From Oligoflexus tunisiensis (GTDB lineage: Bacteria; Bdellovibrionota_B; Oligoflexia; Oligoflexales; Oligoflexaceae): 64,000 bases of DNA. Shown here piece by piece: positions 37,767 through 47,042 of the stretch. A program made the position numbers and the translations under genes. Each line of letters opens with the position of its first letter. The stretch's first letter is position 1. The stretch covers positions 6,043,346 to 6,107,345 of the forward strand of contig NZ_BDFO01000001.1 in the NCBI RefSeq assembly GCF_001748245.1, written 5' to 3'. The notes under the pieces are model-generated. The model was not told the origin of the DNA, did not search any database, and worked only from the letters and a program-made list of their open reading frames with translations.

Positions 37767-38414
37767 ATGTTCGGCATTGGTCCCATGGAATTGATCGTCA
37801 TCGCCATCGTCGCCATGCTCTTTATTGGGCCCGATAAACTGCCGGACCTCATGCGAAAGTTTGGAAAGGTTTTTGTGCAGGTCCGTCGGCAGGCCAATGA
37901 AGTGCGCAGCGGCTTCAACGATGTCATCCATGAAGCCGAGCGTGAATTTGAACTGGAGCGCATCCGCGAACTGCAAAAGAAACTGCAAAGCACCTCGCCT
38001 CAGCAGGTGCTGGACGCTGCCCTGGCCGATTCGCAAACCACAGACACCAAACCCCTGCTGGGTCCCGGTCTCGACGAACACGGTCATCCGCTGCCGGGTT
38101 ACGATGAAAACGGTTATCCGCTGGCACCGGACGGCGCCACGCCTCAGGAGCCCGAACATGAGTATCATGAAGGGCATTATGTGGATGGAAAATTTGTGAA
38201 AAATGCCGACACTTTTGTTGCGTATGATCCGTCCTGGGACAAGCCAATGCATGAACTCTTCCCCTTGAAACAGGAAACTCCAGCGGAAGGCACGGAAGCT
38301 CCGGCTGCCGCTCCCGAAGCTGCCCCGGCACCTGCGGCTGCATCATCCGCGGCGCCTGCTCCTGAGAAAACGGCGGAAGCGGTGGAACCGAAGACCGAAA
38401 CCAAGCCGACCTGA
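37767..38414 (+). CDS. tatB: TatB-like Sec-independent translocase subunit with long C-terminal tail
   Basis: 215 residues. MFGIGPMELIVIAIVAMLFIGPDKLPDL is the usual TatA/B start: short periplasmic end, one TM helix, hinge GP, then an amphipathic helix, and the spacing and length favour TatB. The cytoplasmic tail has two tandem copies of a short motif (DEHGHPLPGY and DENGYPLAPD, about residues 99-118) and an Ala/Pro/Glu-rich end. TatB hands twin-arginine precursors to TatC; no tatC or tatA is nearby. Confidence 0.8.
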   Translation: MFGIGPMELIVIAIVAMLFIGPDKLPDLMRKFGKVFVQVRRQANEVRSGFNDVIHEAEREFELERIRELQKKLQSTSPQQVLDAALADSQTTDTKPLLGPGLDEHGHPLPGYDENGYPLAPDGATPQEPEHEYHEGHYVDGKFVKNADTFVAYDPSWDKPMHELFPLKQETPAEGTEAPAAAPEAAPAPAAASSAAPAPEKTAEAVEPKTETKPT

Positions 38415-38442
38415 ACCTGTTCGATTCCGACTCCGTGGACGG

Positions 38443-38480
38443 CCCCGTGTTGCGTTTTCGTAAGAGCCACGCGGGGATTT
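38443..38480 (+). terminator. Probable terminator after tatB
   Basis: CCCCGTGT (38443-38450) pairs with ACGCGGGG (38469-38476) with one G-T pair, then ATTT. The T tail is short, so termination may be partial. Confidence 0.45.
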
Positions 38481-38654
38481 CACCGCAATCCTCCAGCCCA
38501 CTTCCCCTGATCCTTTTCATGACATCGCAGACAGCACCAGCAGGCCGCGCCCGGGACCCTGGCACGTCGAAGGCTTGCAGCGTGCCGCACTTTTGAGTTA
38601 CCTTGCAGTCGAAAGTCCTCTTTAATAGCCATACATCTGGAGTTGTCTGCTGCC

Positions 38655-40397
38655 ATGAATGATGCATTACCACGTACAGGGTTTTTCCGGAGCAGAATCC
38701 TGACCACACTCGTTCTTTGGATCACATTTCCCCTTTTTCTTTTACAACCTTCCCAAGGCTATGGAGCCAGCCGCGCTCCGGTGTGGGGCCCGCGCGGCCT
38801 GGTCGCCACAGTCAGTCCCGCAGCTTCAGAGGTCGGAGCCAGCATCCTTCGTCAAGGTGGCAATGCCGCAGACGCAGCTGTCGCTGTGGGTTTTGCCCTC
38901 GCTGTAACCTGGCCAGCCGCCGGCAACCTGGGCGGTGGAGGCTTCGCGCTGGTGCGCAGCCAGGATGGCAAAAGTAATTTTATTGATTACCGGGAGACGG
39001 CCCCTGCAGCGGCCGACAAAAACTTCTATCTGGATGCCAAGGGCGAAATCATACCCGGGGCTTCGACCCGAGGCTTTCGCGCGATTGCCACACCGGGTAC
39101 GGTGGCCGGCATGGCTCTTCTGCACAAAAAATATGGGAAGCTCCCTTGGAAAAAAGTTATCGAACCCGCCCGGCGCCTCGCGGTGGAAGGCTTTATTGTC
39201 GATCAATCGTTTGTCTCCATGCTGGAGTCACATAAGGAGCGACTGGAAAAATTTCCCGTCAGCCGCCGCATCTTTCTCAAGAACGGCAAGGACCTGAAGG
39301 TCGGCGATCGCTTTGTGCAGACGGATCTGGGCTGGAGTCTCACGCAGATTCAAAAATCAGGGGAAAGCGCCTTTTACAGTGGTACCATTGCCAAGCGTAT
39401 GGTGGCGGCCATCAAAAAAGGTGGCGGCGTCATCACCCTGGATGACCTGAAGAATTATAAGGCCGTCGAACGTGCTCCGTTGGAAGGCCGTTATAAAAAT
39501 TACCAGATCCTCACCGCACCGCCTCCCTCCTCGGGTGGCGCCCTCCTGCTCGCCATGCTCGGCATGCTGGAAAAGGATGATGTGCAGGCGCTGGGCTTTG
39601 GTTCGGCTGCGTATAATCACCTGCTGGTGGAAACCATGAAGCGGGCCTTTGCCGATCGCTCCGAATGGTTTGGTGATCCGGATTTTGTACAAAATCCGCT
39701 GAAAAAATTTCTGGCCCCTGATTATCTGGCCAAACGTCGGGCCAACATCAACATGAGCAAAGCCACGCCGAGCCAGGAGATTAAACCTGGGGATTTTTCG
39801 GATAAGGAAAGCCAGGATACCACGCATTACACCATCGTCGATGCTCAAGGCATGATCATCAGCAACACCTATACCTTGAACGGCAGCTTTGGCTCCGGCG
39901 TCACCGCCGAGGGCACCGGCATCCTCATGAACAATGAGATGGATGATTTCTCCAGCAAGCCAGGCTCCCCGAATATGTATGGCCTCCTGCAAAGTGATCG
40001 CAATGCGATCGCTCCCAAAAAGCGGCCGCTGTCCTCGATGACGCCGACCATAGTCCTCGAAGGCGGCAAACCCATCCTGGCCTTGGGCTCTCCAGGCGGC
40101 CCGACCATCATCAACTCGGTGTTTCAGGTGACGCTCAACACCCTGGCCTTGGGCATGGATATCCAGACAGCCATCGACGCTCCCAAGCTGCATCATCAAT
40201 GGATGCCCGATCGGATTCTGAGCGAACCCTGGGGTGTAAATCCTGATACCAAGAAAATCATGCAGTCCATGGGACATAATTTTGGGGATCGGAGTTTTCA
40301 CTTCGGCGATGTGCAGGCGGTGCTCTACGACAAGGAAAGAAAGCAATGGTCAGGCGGATCGGATTCGCGACATGGGGGTTCTGTCGCCGTGGAATAG
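38655..40397 (+). CDS. ggt: Gamma-glutamyltransferase (Ggt)
   Basis: 580 residues from ATG 38655; the TTG at 38643 is too close to the GGAG site. N-terminal signal peptide (hydrophobic run to about residue 38). The family core follows: LVATVSPAASEVGASILRQGGNAADAAVA, then the autoprocessing site at DTTHYTIVD, where Thr389 becomes the N-terminus and nucleophile of the small subunit, then GSPNMYG and RPLSSMTPTIV. A periplasmic enzyme that hydrolyses or transfers the gamma-glutamyl group of glutathione. The residue before the cleavage site is Asp. Confidence 0.93.
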   Translation: MNDALPRTGFFRSRILTTLVLWITFPLFLLQPSQGYGASRAPVWGPRGLVATVSPAASEVGASILRQGGNAADAAVAVGFALAVTWPAAGNLGGGGFALVRSQDGKSNFIDYRETAPAAADKNFYLDAKGEIIPGASTRGFRAIATPGTVAGMALLHKKYGKLPWKKVIEPARRLAVEGFIVDQSFVSMLESHKERLEKFPVSRRIFLKNGKDLKVGDRFVQTDLGWSLTQIQKSGESAFYSGTIAKRMVAAIKKGGGVITLDDLKNYKAVERAPLEGRYKNYQILTAPPPSSGGALLLAMLGMLEKDDVQALGFGSAAYNHLLVETMKRAFADRSEWFGDPDFVQNPLKKFLAPDYLAKRRANINMSKATPSQEIKPGDFSDKESQDTTHYTIVDAQGMIISNTYTLNGSFGSGVTAEGTGILMNNEMDDFSSKPGSPNMYGLLQSDRNAIAPKKRPLSSMTPTIVLEGGKPILALGSPGGPTIINSVFQVTLNTLALGMDIQTAIDAPKLHHQWMPDRILSEPWGVNPDTKKIMQSMGHNFGDRSFHFGDVQAVLYDKERKQWSGGSDSRHGGSVAVE

Positions 40398-40512
40398 GCG
40401 TGAAATATTTTTTGTATTGATGATTTTTTCCAAATGATTGCTGTTCCAACTTTTTATTCTCCCTGGAATCGCTAGTATCCAGACGAACAATTCATTCCAA
40501 GGGAGATTGCTT

Positions 40513-41133
40513 ATGAAGTTTAGAAACTTTTTCCTCGGATTGCTTGTGTCATGCGCAGGTCTGATAGGAACACAGGCAGCGCTGGCCCAGGTATCCAATG
40601 TTACCATCAAGCAGTTCGCAGCAAGTGGCGATGGGTGCCCTCCTGGTTCGTACGACTACCTTTTAAGCTCGGACAAGACCACCCTCCAGATCCTCTTCAG
40701 CCAATTCATTGCGGAGCTGGCGCCGGCCGGAGAGCTTGTGAGTTTTCCTCCCACCCGCGGCTGTACGATTTCGGTGGAACTGAATCTGCCTCCCGGCATT
40801 TCCGTTTCATGGTACCGCACGGAACATCGTGGTTTCTCCGACACGACAGGCGGCGCCCGGGGACAATTCCGCGCCCGCTACTATCTGCCCGGTGAAGGTG
40901 GCTTTGACACCTTTAAAACCTATACCTTCAACCCCGGACAAGCTGGTGGCTATACGGTGGTGAATGACAATATCGGTGCGGGCTGGACCCGCTGCGGCGG
41001 CACTCAACTGATGTCGATCAATACCAGGGTTCGTCTCGACGGAAGACCCCACGGTTACAACACGTTAAGCGTGGAAGACGAAACGAATCGTGTCGAAACA
41101 CTGCTTAGGTTGCGCTACAGGTCCTGTACGTGA
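40513..41133 (+). CDS. DUF4360 secreted protein (paralogue 1)
   Basis: 206 residues from ATG 40513 (GGGAG upstream). Signal peptide with cleavage near ALA-Q (residue 26). The mature protein matches the DUF4360 pattern: GDGCPPGSYDY near the start, SSDKTTLQILFSQFIAE, RGCTISVELNLPPGISVSWYRTEHRGF and a final LRYRSC. Cysteines are placed as in relatives. Secreted, function unknown. A second paralogue with the same layout lies at 55128-55781. Confidence 0.75.
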   Translation: MKFRNFFLGLLVSCAGLIGTQAALAQVSNVTIKQFAASGDGCPPGSYDYLLSSDKTTLQILFSQFIAELAPAGELVSFPPTRGCTISVELNLPPGISVSWYRTEHRGFSDTTGGARGQFRARYYLPGEGGFDTFKTYTFNPGQAGGYTVVNDNIGAGWTRCGGTQLMSINTRVRLDGRPHGYNTLSVEDETNRVETLLRLRYRSCT

Positions 41134-41170
41134 CAACTGCTCATTGAGGAGCTTTCCTTACGACCCACGT

Positions 41171-41196
41171 GTCCTCTCAGGAGGACCGCGGGGTCC
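41171..41196 (+). promoter_or_regulatory. Two mutually exclusive hairpins before the U32 gene
   Basis: GTCCTC (41171-41176) pairs with GAGGAC (41181-41186), while GGACC (41183-41187) pairs with GGTCC (41192-41196). The pairings share bases and cannot form together. There is no T tract. Could be a DUF4360 3'-end structure or an attenuator. Confidence 0.35.
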
Positions 41197-41326
41197 TTGC
41201 CGTTTATCGAAGCCGCCACGCCCTTGAACCGGCTTGCGATACCGCCATTCTTCCCCTAATTCGCTGGCTTTGCTCTTCAAATCCTGCTATCCGATAGCCA
41301 TCTTAGGTCGTAGCCGAGGGATTCCC

Positions 41327-43969
41327 ATGTCACGAGAGATCAGTCATTCTCACGAGCCACAGAAAGCATCTCCAAACACTGGAAATTACAGTGATTTTGT
41401 GGTGCCAGAAATCCTCGCTCCGGCGGGCGGAAGGGCGCAGTTTTTTGCGGCTCTCCATGCAGGAGCCGATGCAGTCTATCTCGGCATGAAGGAATTCAAT
41501 GCCCGGGGTCGCGCCGAGAATTTCACGCTGGAGGATCTGCGCAGTCTGGTGCCGTTGGCCCGCAGTCGCGGCATGAAGGTTCTGGTCACCATCAACATCC
41601 TTTTGAAGGAAGCGGAGCTGCCGCGTTTAATCGCGGATCTGGCTGAACTGCAGTGGATTGGGGTGGAAGCGGTCATCGTTCAGGATATCGGTGTGGCGCG
41701 TTTGATTCGCCGGGAATTTCCCAATCTGCGCCTGCATGCCTCAACCCAGATGGCTGTTCACAATGCGAGCGGCGTGCTGGCTGCTGCCCGCCTCGGCTTT
41801 CGCCGGGTGGTGATGGCGCGCGAACTGACCGCTCAGGAACTCAGAAAAATTCGTCGCGAAGTGCCGCGGGACCTCGTGGAAATCGAAGCCTTCTGTCATG
41901 GCAGTCTCTGCTATAGCTACAGTGGCCTCTGTTTCTTTTCCGGTGCCGAGGATGCCCGAAGCGGCAACCGTGGGGAATGTGCCTACACCTGCCGCAAGCC
42001 CTATAAGATTCTCAACGAGCCCGGCCACGGCTTTCTGTTCAGCATGAAGGATCTGAATACCAGTCAGGACCTCGATAAGCTGGTCACGGCCGGGGTCGAC
42101 ACGCTGAAGATCGAAGGCCGCAAGAAGGATGCCCAGTATGTGGCCACGAGCGTCGGTCTTTATCGCGATAAATTGAATCAACTCTTCGGTCGGGACACCG
42201 CGCCCCGGCCTTTGGCTCATGAGGCCCGCGACTGGCAGCGCGACATGGCTTTCAGTTTTCATCGGGAAACCACCACCTTCTTCGTGAAGGGGCGCTACCA
42301 TGAAAACGTCATCGATCTGGCCAATCCCACCCACAAGGGTCTCCTGATTGGAACGGTGGGCCGCGTGGAAGGCCGCACGCTGGAGTTTATCACCAGCGAA
42401 GCCCTCGAACGCTTCGATGGTCTGCGCATCGATCCGGCCCTGGACGTGTATCATGCCAAACCTCAGCATGGGGATGCCATCAAAGCCAATCTGAAGACGG
42501 CCAAACGCAAGTATGCCGGCGAGGATTGTCAATTCTCTCTGCGGGATTTTACCGTTTCCCAGCAGCGTCGCACAGAAGCCAAGGCTGGTGAAAAAGTGCG
42601 GATCCAGGTGCCGGATGATGAGAAACTGCCAAGACCTGGCGACCTCATCTACAAGATTCGTTCCAATGAATTGAAGCGTCACACCGAGGCCCTGAGCCAG
42701 GCTCCTGATGATACGCGTCTGCGGCCCTTGCGTTCGCTTGATTTTCATATCGCATCCAGGGCTCATGATGGCGAACTGATCCTGACGATTCGAGCCTGTC
42801 TGGGAACCCGGACCCTCCTGGAAACAAACCTGACCGCTCCCGCGCAAAAACCCAAAACCGAGGCGCGGCTGCAAAAGGATCTGGAGGATCTGTTCACGAT
42901 TTTCGGCGAAGCGGAAGTTCTGGCCGCGTCGTTGACCTTCGAGGGAGACTGGGGCTGGTTTGTGCCCAAAAGCCTTCTGAAACAGTTGAAAAAGCAGGTT
43001 TCGGAACAGCTCACGTCGGCTATCGACGCATACACGCAAAGCTCCCTGGCTGAGGCCAATGCGTCCCTTGCACTCCAGCGCAGCAAACGGGAAGCGGTGA
43101 CAGCGGCCCGTTATCAAATCAAGATCGATCGTCTGGAGTATCTGCCCATCCTCCAGACTTATGCTGCAGCGCATGCGGACTTCGTGGTCGATGAGATCGT
43201 TTTTGAACCCAAGCGGGCGTTCCTCGGCAAAATATCAGCGGATGCAGCCTATGCCCAGCTGCGTTCCGTGGCCGAGGCCATGCAGGCCTCCCTGCGCCTC
43301 GCGCTGCCGACGGTGATTCGGGCCTGGGATGAACCCTTGCTGCGTCCCTGGCTCAGAACCTTTCAAAATGCCGGGCACACGCCCGCCTTTGAAGTCGGCA
43401 ACCTCGGGGCGCTGGAGCTTTTGGATGAGGCCGGCTATCGACGTCAGGACTGCGACCTCGCCTCGGACTTCACGCTATATGCTTTGAATACCGAAGCCGC
43501 ACTGAGTCTGCTGGAACAAAACGTCCAACGTGTTTGCCTTTCGGTGGAGGATGATCTGCCGAGTCTTCGTTCCAAGCTGCGCAACTGGCCGGCGTCAGTC
43601 GAGCCGCAGATTATCCTTTATAAGGACACGCCGCTTTTCATCGCGGAAGCCTGTTCCTTGACTGCTTTGCATCACGGCTGTCCCACAGCGGCCGTCTGCG
43701 GTTACCGCACGCTCGAAATTGAAAATGACGAAGGGGAACGCTTCTTCGTGGCCCATGAAAGCTGCAAATCCATCGTTTATGGCAAGGAAGCCTTCGCCGT
43801 GTCGGATCATCGGCGGCGCCTGATGGAACTGGGCGTTCGAGATTTTCGCCTGGATTTCCTGACCCGGGAATACACGGCGGAAGCCATGACGGCGATTCTG
43901 GATGGCATTCGTGAGGGTTTCAAACTCCCGGAAACCCATGGCGCGAATTTTGAAAGAGAACTGCTTTGA
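41327..43969 (+). CDS. Peptidase U32 family protein (RlhA/TrhP-like) with DUF3656-type region
   Basis: 880 residues from ATG 41327 (CGAGGG upstream); the 31 codons before it are not family-like. PEILAPAGGRAQFFAALHAGADAVYLG is the U32 TIM-barrel start. The cysteines of the iron-sulfur site are seen in HGSLCYSYSGLCFFS and GNRGECAYTCRKP. A long C-terminal part resembles the extension of the larger family members (DUF3656). Despite the name, E. coli members are tRNA/rRNA hydroxylation proteins that use an Fe-S cluster; this one most resembles the 23S rRNA-type RlhA in size. Exact substrate unknown. Confidence 0.85.
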   Translation: MSREISHSHEPQKASPNTGNYSDFVVPEILAPAGGRAQFFAALHAGADAVYLGMKEFNARGRAENFTLEDLRSLVPLARSRGMKVLVTINILLKEAELPRLIADLAELQWIGVEAVIVQDIGVARLIRREFPNLRLHASTQMAVHNASGVLAAARLGFRRVVMARELTAQELRKIRREVPRDLVEIEAFCHGSLCYSYSGLCFFSGAEDARSGNRGECAYTCRKPYKILNEPGHGFLFSMKDLNTSQDLDKLVTAGVDTLKIEGRKKDAQYVATSVGLYRDKLNQLFGRDTAPRPLAHEARDWQRDMAFSFHRETTTFFVKGRYHENVIDLANPTHKGLLIGTVGRVEGRTLEFITSEALERFDGLRIDPALDVYHAKPQHGDAIKANLKTAKRKYAGEDCQFSLRDFTVSQQRRTEAKAGEKVRIQVPDDEKLPRPGDLIYKIRSNELKRHTEALSQAPDDTRLRPLRSLDFHIASRAHDGELILTIRACLGTRTLLETNLTAPAQKPKTEARLQKDLEDLFTIFGEAEVLAASLTFEGDWGWFVPKSLLKQLKKQVSEQLTSAIDAYTQSSLAEANASLALQRSKREAVTAARYQIKIDRLEYLPILQTYAAAHADFVVDEIVFEPKRAFLGKISADAAYAQLRSVAEAMQASLRLALPTVIRAWDEPLLRPWLRTFQNAGHTPAFEVGNLGALELLDEAGYRRQDCDLASDFTLYALNTEAALSLLEQNVQRVCLSVEDDLPSLRSKLRNWPASVEPQIILYKDTPLFIAEACSLTALHHGCPTAAVCGYRTLEIENDEGERFFVAHESCKSIVYGKEAFAVSDHRRRLMELGVRDFRLDFLTREYTAEAMTAILDGIREGFKLPETHGANFERELL

Positions 43970-44448
43970 AAGCTGCGCTCGGCAAGGGCGCAGGGTTTTC
44001 AGCCCCGCTCTGCCAGGTGACTTCCCGAGATTTTACCCATAAAAACAGGGCGCTGCTTTTTCCCGGCGCCGCTTCTCCCTCCTCACCGTACGTCCAATAA
44101 TCTGCAACTCACTGAAATAACTTCTTCATTCCGCCAGAATAACTCCGAATTGCCGCCCGCTTGAACGCTGGTGCCCTGCGCTTTTCCCTGGAATTCCAGC
44201 CCACTAGGGTATGGCCGCGCGTTTGCAATTCATTATGCAGCACACAATGGGAGGGTCCATGTGTCGCCTAAACAAGTCCCTGGGGTTGATGTCCGTAACT
44301 TCAATCGGGCGGCCTGTGGACCCTCCTCCTGCTCCGCGCCCCACCCCATGAACGCTTCATTCTTACGTCAGGTAAGAGGAGAAAAGTTCACCTTTTTGCC
44401 TCAGGTCCAGCCAGCATAATCCGAATAAAGACGGGGGAGCTGGCCCTT
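43970..44448. other. 479-base gene-poor region
   Basis: Contains a weak hairpin CTGCGC (43973-43978) / GCGCAG (43988-43993) followed by GGTTTTC, a possible terminator of the U32 gene. The rest has AT-rich patches but no ORF with family features; a short open frame at 44171-44419 looks unconvincing. Probably carries the promoter for the ABC1 kinase. Confidence 0.45.
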
Positions 44449-46956
44449 ATGGCGAAACAAAAAATTTCAAGCGAACTCCTGCAATCCTGCGAAAAAAAGG
44501 TCAGGCAGAAATATCCTGTGGCGGATGATGGCCAGGAGACCCTGATTCAACTCTTTGCGGACCTGGAGGCGGCACGCATCCACTCGGAAGTGGACGCTCT
44601 GGAAATTTATTTCTGCATACTGCTCGTTCTCGATCTGAACAGAAATCTTCTTTCCATCAAGGAACGCGACAAGGTCAAACTCCTTGAACTCGGGGAAACC
44701 TGCCTCGGATTCTGCCAGATCCGACCCGTCACGTCCCATCACAGTCATCTTTATGAGCGCCTGTATCAGGCCATGGCAGGCAACAGCATTGTCCGTGGCG
44801 ATGCCTGGGAAAGCGCCGTGCAGTCCATGCTGGGTGGATATCTGGGACGGGATGCCCGCACCAGCGAGGAACCCACGGCCTGGCTCCGCGCACAGCAGGC
44901 CTGGATGCTCGGGCATCTGCGCACGACCAAGATTGCCCTGCACACGGTTCTGATTGGGGAGCGCGAGGATGCCAGCGACCGCCGTCAGGCCTGGCGTCTT
45001 TTGATTCGTGCCTATCGTCTGAGTGGGGAACCGGATCAGGCGCTGTTGCAGGCACGGAGCTATCTTGAAGAGTTTGCGGATGATCCGCAGTGCGCGCTGG
45101 AAGTGGAATGGATACATCAGATCGCAGCCTTGCAAAAAGGCGCTGAGGCCAAGGCTCTGCATGAGTTCCTGGGCCATACGCCTTGGGAGTGGGAAAGCTT
45201 CGACCTTTGCCTGAGCCTCCTCTGGCTGGGCGCATCTCCTGGACATGAATTCCGCAAGGAGGCTGCCCTCTGGAAAACGAGGCAGGGGAAGGAATCCGCC
45301 GCAGGTCTGCATGAGCTCGGCCGGCAACTCATCAGCACGCTTGATGCCCTGCATGATCAAAGCAGCCCCCTCCAGCAACGCTTCGAAACGCTCGGCAAAC
45401 GCCTCGTGGCTCTGCAGGCGCCGCATGACCCGGAAGCCGCCCTCTTATTTCTGGCCTGTGCCATCCGCTGGCTGACCCGCATCAAGCAAACGGCCTTTGC
45501 CTCGCTTTTAAACGATGAATACCGGGCTCAATCGTTTCGTCTCTCCGATGGCCGTTCTCCGGATGCGCTCGGGGTCCTGCGGGATATGACGGAATCGTTG
45601 CCTGTCGTCGTACACAAGGAGGCCGGACGCAGCCAGCAGAAATTCTATACGGGAACGACGCCGCGCTTTTTGAAAGTGGCGCAAACCATGGCGCGTTGCA
45701 CCTTGCATCTGACGAAGCTCTACCTGAAGCATCGGGATCCTGTGGTGATGGAGCAGCAGCAAAAACAGATCTTTCTCGACTTTCTCAAGGATTTCGAACT
45801 GGTCCTCGGTGAACTCAAGGGTCCCGCCATGAAAATCGCGCAGATCATGGCAGCCAATTATTTCACTCACAAGGATGCGCAGGCCATCATGCAGGGGATT
45901 CACGAGGATGCCGCCCCACTGCCTTTCGCTGCGCTCAAGGATGGGATGGAGCGCGAGCTGGGAGAGCCTTTGGCGGCCTGCTTCCCGGTCTTTGATCCGG
46001 ATCCTATCGCGGTGGCCTCCATCGGTCAGGTCTATCGGGCCACCGGACGGAACGGGGAGGACCTGGCAGTGAAAGTCAAATATCCCGGCATCGAGGAGGC
46101 TGTCCGTTCCGATATGCGCCTTCTGCGGCTGATCATGCCGCTTTCCCGTCAGCTCATTCCCGTCGAACATCTGCGCGTGGTGATGCAGCAGTTCTCCCAG
46201 CGCTTTCAACGCGAGTGTGATTATCGGCTGGAGTCGGACACGCAGATGGCGTTCCATCAGCTCTTTGCGAACGACCCCAACATCCGGATTCCCAGGGTGG
46301 ACACCGGACTCAGCACCGCCTCCATTCTGGTGACCGAATTCGTGGAAGGCACCCGCCTCGATCAGTTCATCCAGACAGCGAGCCAGGCGGAGCTGAATGA
46401 AGTCGCGAAAAAGGTCATCCGCTTCACCGCCATCTCTTTTCTGAAGCATGGCATGCAGCACATCGATCCCAATCTTGCCAATTTCATCGTGACGCCTGAT
46501 CAGGTGGCGGTGCTGGATTTTGGAGCCTGCTTTGAAATCCCGGACGATCTGCGCCGCCTCTACGTCCAGATCATGATCAGTCGCTTGCAGGGGGATTATG
46601 CCTCCCTTCATGAGCAGCTCATGCAATTGCAATTTTTTGAACGCCAGGACATGCCTTTCGATTTGTTCGTCCAGAAGCTCGGTCCGGCTTTCATGGCTCC
46701 GTTTGCCTTCGATACGGAACGTCCTTTCTATGATGACGATTATGAGGACATTACCAGTTATCTGCTGAAGCAGGGCCTGACCAGGAAAATCCGGCTCGAT
46801 CCTCACTTTTTCTTCCCCAATTCCGGCTCGATTCTCACGGAAGGCGTGATCGCCCGTATCGGTGCGTGCATCAACTGGCACCAGCTTGTCCGGGATATAT
46901 TGGTGGAAATTGGGCTGCTGGATGCAGCAGCGCCTGAGGTGAACGACAGCGCCTGA
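44449..46956 (+). CDS. ABC1/UbiB-like atypical kinase with ~400-residue helical N-terminal extension
   Basis: 835 residues. Residues 1-~390 are helical with repeat-like TPR character (AWLRAQQAWMLGHLRTTKIAL ...). From ~410 the ABC1 domain has MKIAQIMAANYF (variant of the KxGQ motif, keeping Lys and Gln), VASIGQVYRA (Ala-rich loop), VKVKYPG with the ATP lysine (about 541), HIDPNLANF (Asp-Asn catalytic motif) and LDFGAC (about 689). All catalytic residues appear present. UbiB-like kinases act in quinone synthesis or lipid handling. No ubiquinone genes are near, so the N-terminal extension may define another partner. GGGGGAG upstream. Confidence 0.85.
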   Translation: MAKQKISSELLQSCEKKVRQKYPVADDGQETLIQLFADLEAARIHSEVDALEIYFCILLVLDLNRNLLSIKERDKVKLLELGETCLGFCQIRPVTSHHSHLYERLYQAMAGNSIVRGDAWESAVQSMLGGYLGRDARTSEEPTAWLRAQQAWMLGHLRTTKIALHTVLIGEREDASDRRQAWRLLIRAYRLSGEPDQALLQARSYLEEFADDPQCALEVEWIHQIAALQKGAEAKALHEFLGHTPWEWESFDLCLSLLWLGASPGHEFRKEAALWKTRQGKESAAGLHELGRQLISTLDALHDQSSPLQQRFETLGKRLVALQAPHDPEAALLFLACAIRWLTRIKQTAFASLLNDEYRAQSFRLSDGRSPDALGVLRDMTESLPVVVHKEAGRSQQKFYTGTTPRFLKVAQTMARCTLHLTKLYLKHRDPVVMEQQQKQIFLDFLKDFELVLGELKGPAMKIAQIMAANYFTHKDAQAIMQGIHEDAAPLPFAALKDGMERELGEPLAACFPVFDPDPIAVASIGQVYRATGRNGEDLAVKVKYPGIEEAVRSDMRLLRLIMPLSRQLIPVEHLRVVMQQFSQRFQRECDYRLESDTQMAFHQLFANDPNIRIPRVDTGLSTASILVTEFVEGTRLDQFIQTASQAELNEVAKKVIRFTAISFLKHGMQHIDPNLANFIVTPDQVAVLDFGACFEIPDDLRRLYVQIMISRLQGDYASLHEQLMQLQFFERQDMPFDLFVQKLGPAFMAPFAFDTERPFYDDDYEDITSYLLKQGLTRKIRLDPHFFFPNSGSILTEGVIARIGACINWHQLVRDILVEIGLLDAAAPEVNDSA

Positions 46957-47042
46957 CGCTCTGCGGTTTGCTCTTCTGGTATTGGAGCCCATGATCTTGT
47001 CCGTTAAACTAGGGGAAAAGCTTAACTCATGAAGGTGGACAT

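Noticed and set aside
41741..43174. Long open frame antisense to the U32 gene
   Set aside because: The plus-strand product has clear family motifs; the antisense product has none.
44171..44419. Short open frame in the 479-base gap
   Set aside because: No ribosome site, signal or family similarity; composition not gene-like.
45508..46992. Long open frame antisense to the ABC1 kinase
   Set aside because: Overlaps the catalytic region of the real gene and has no recognisable motifs.
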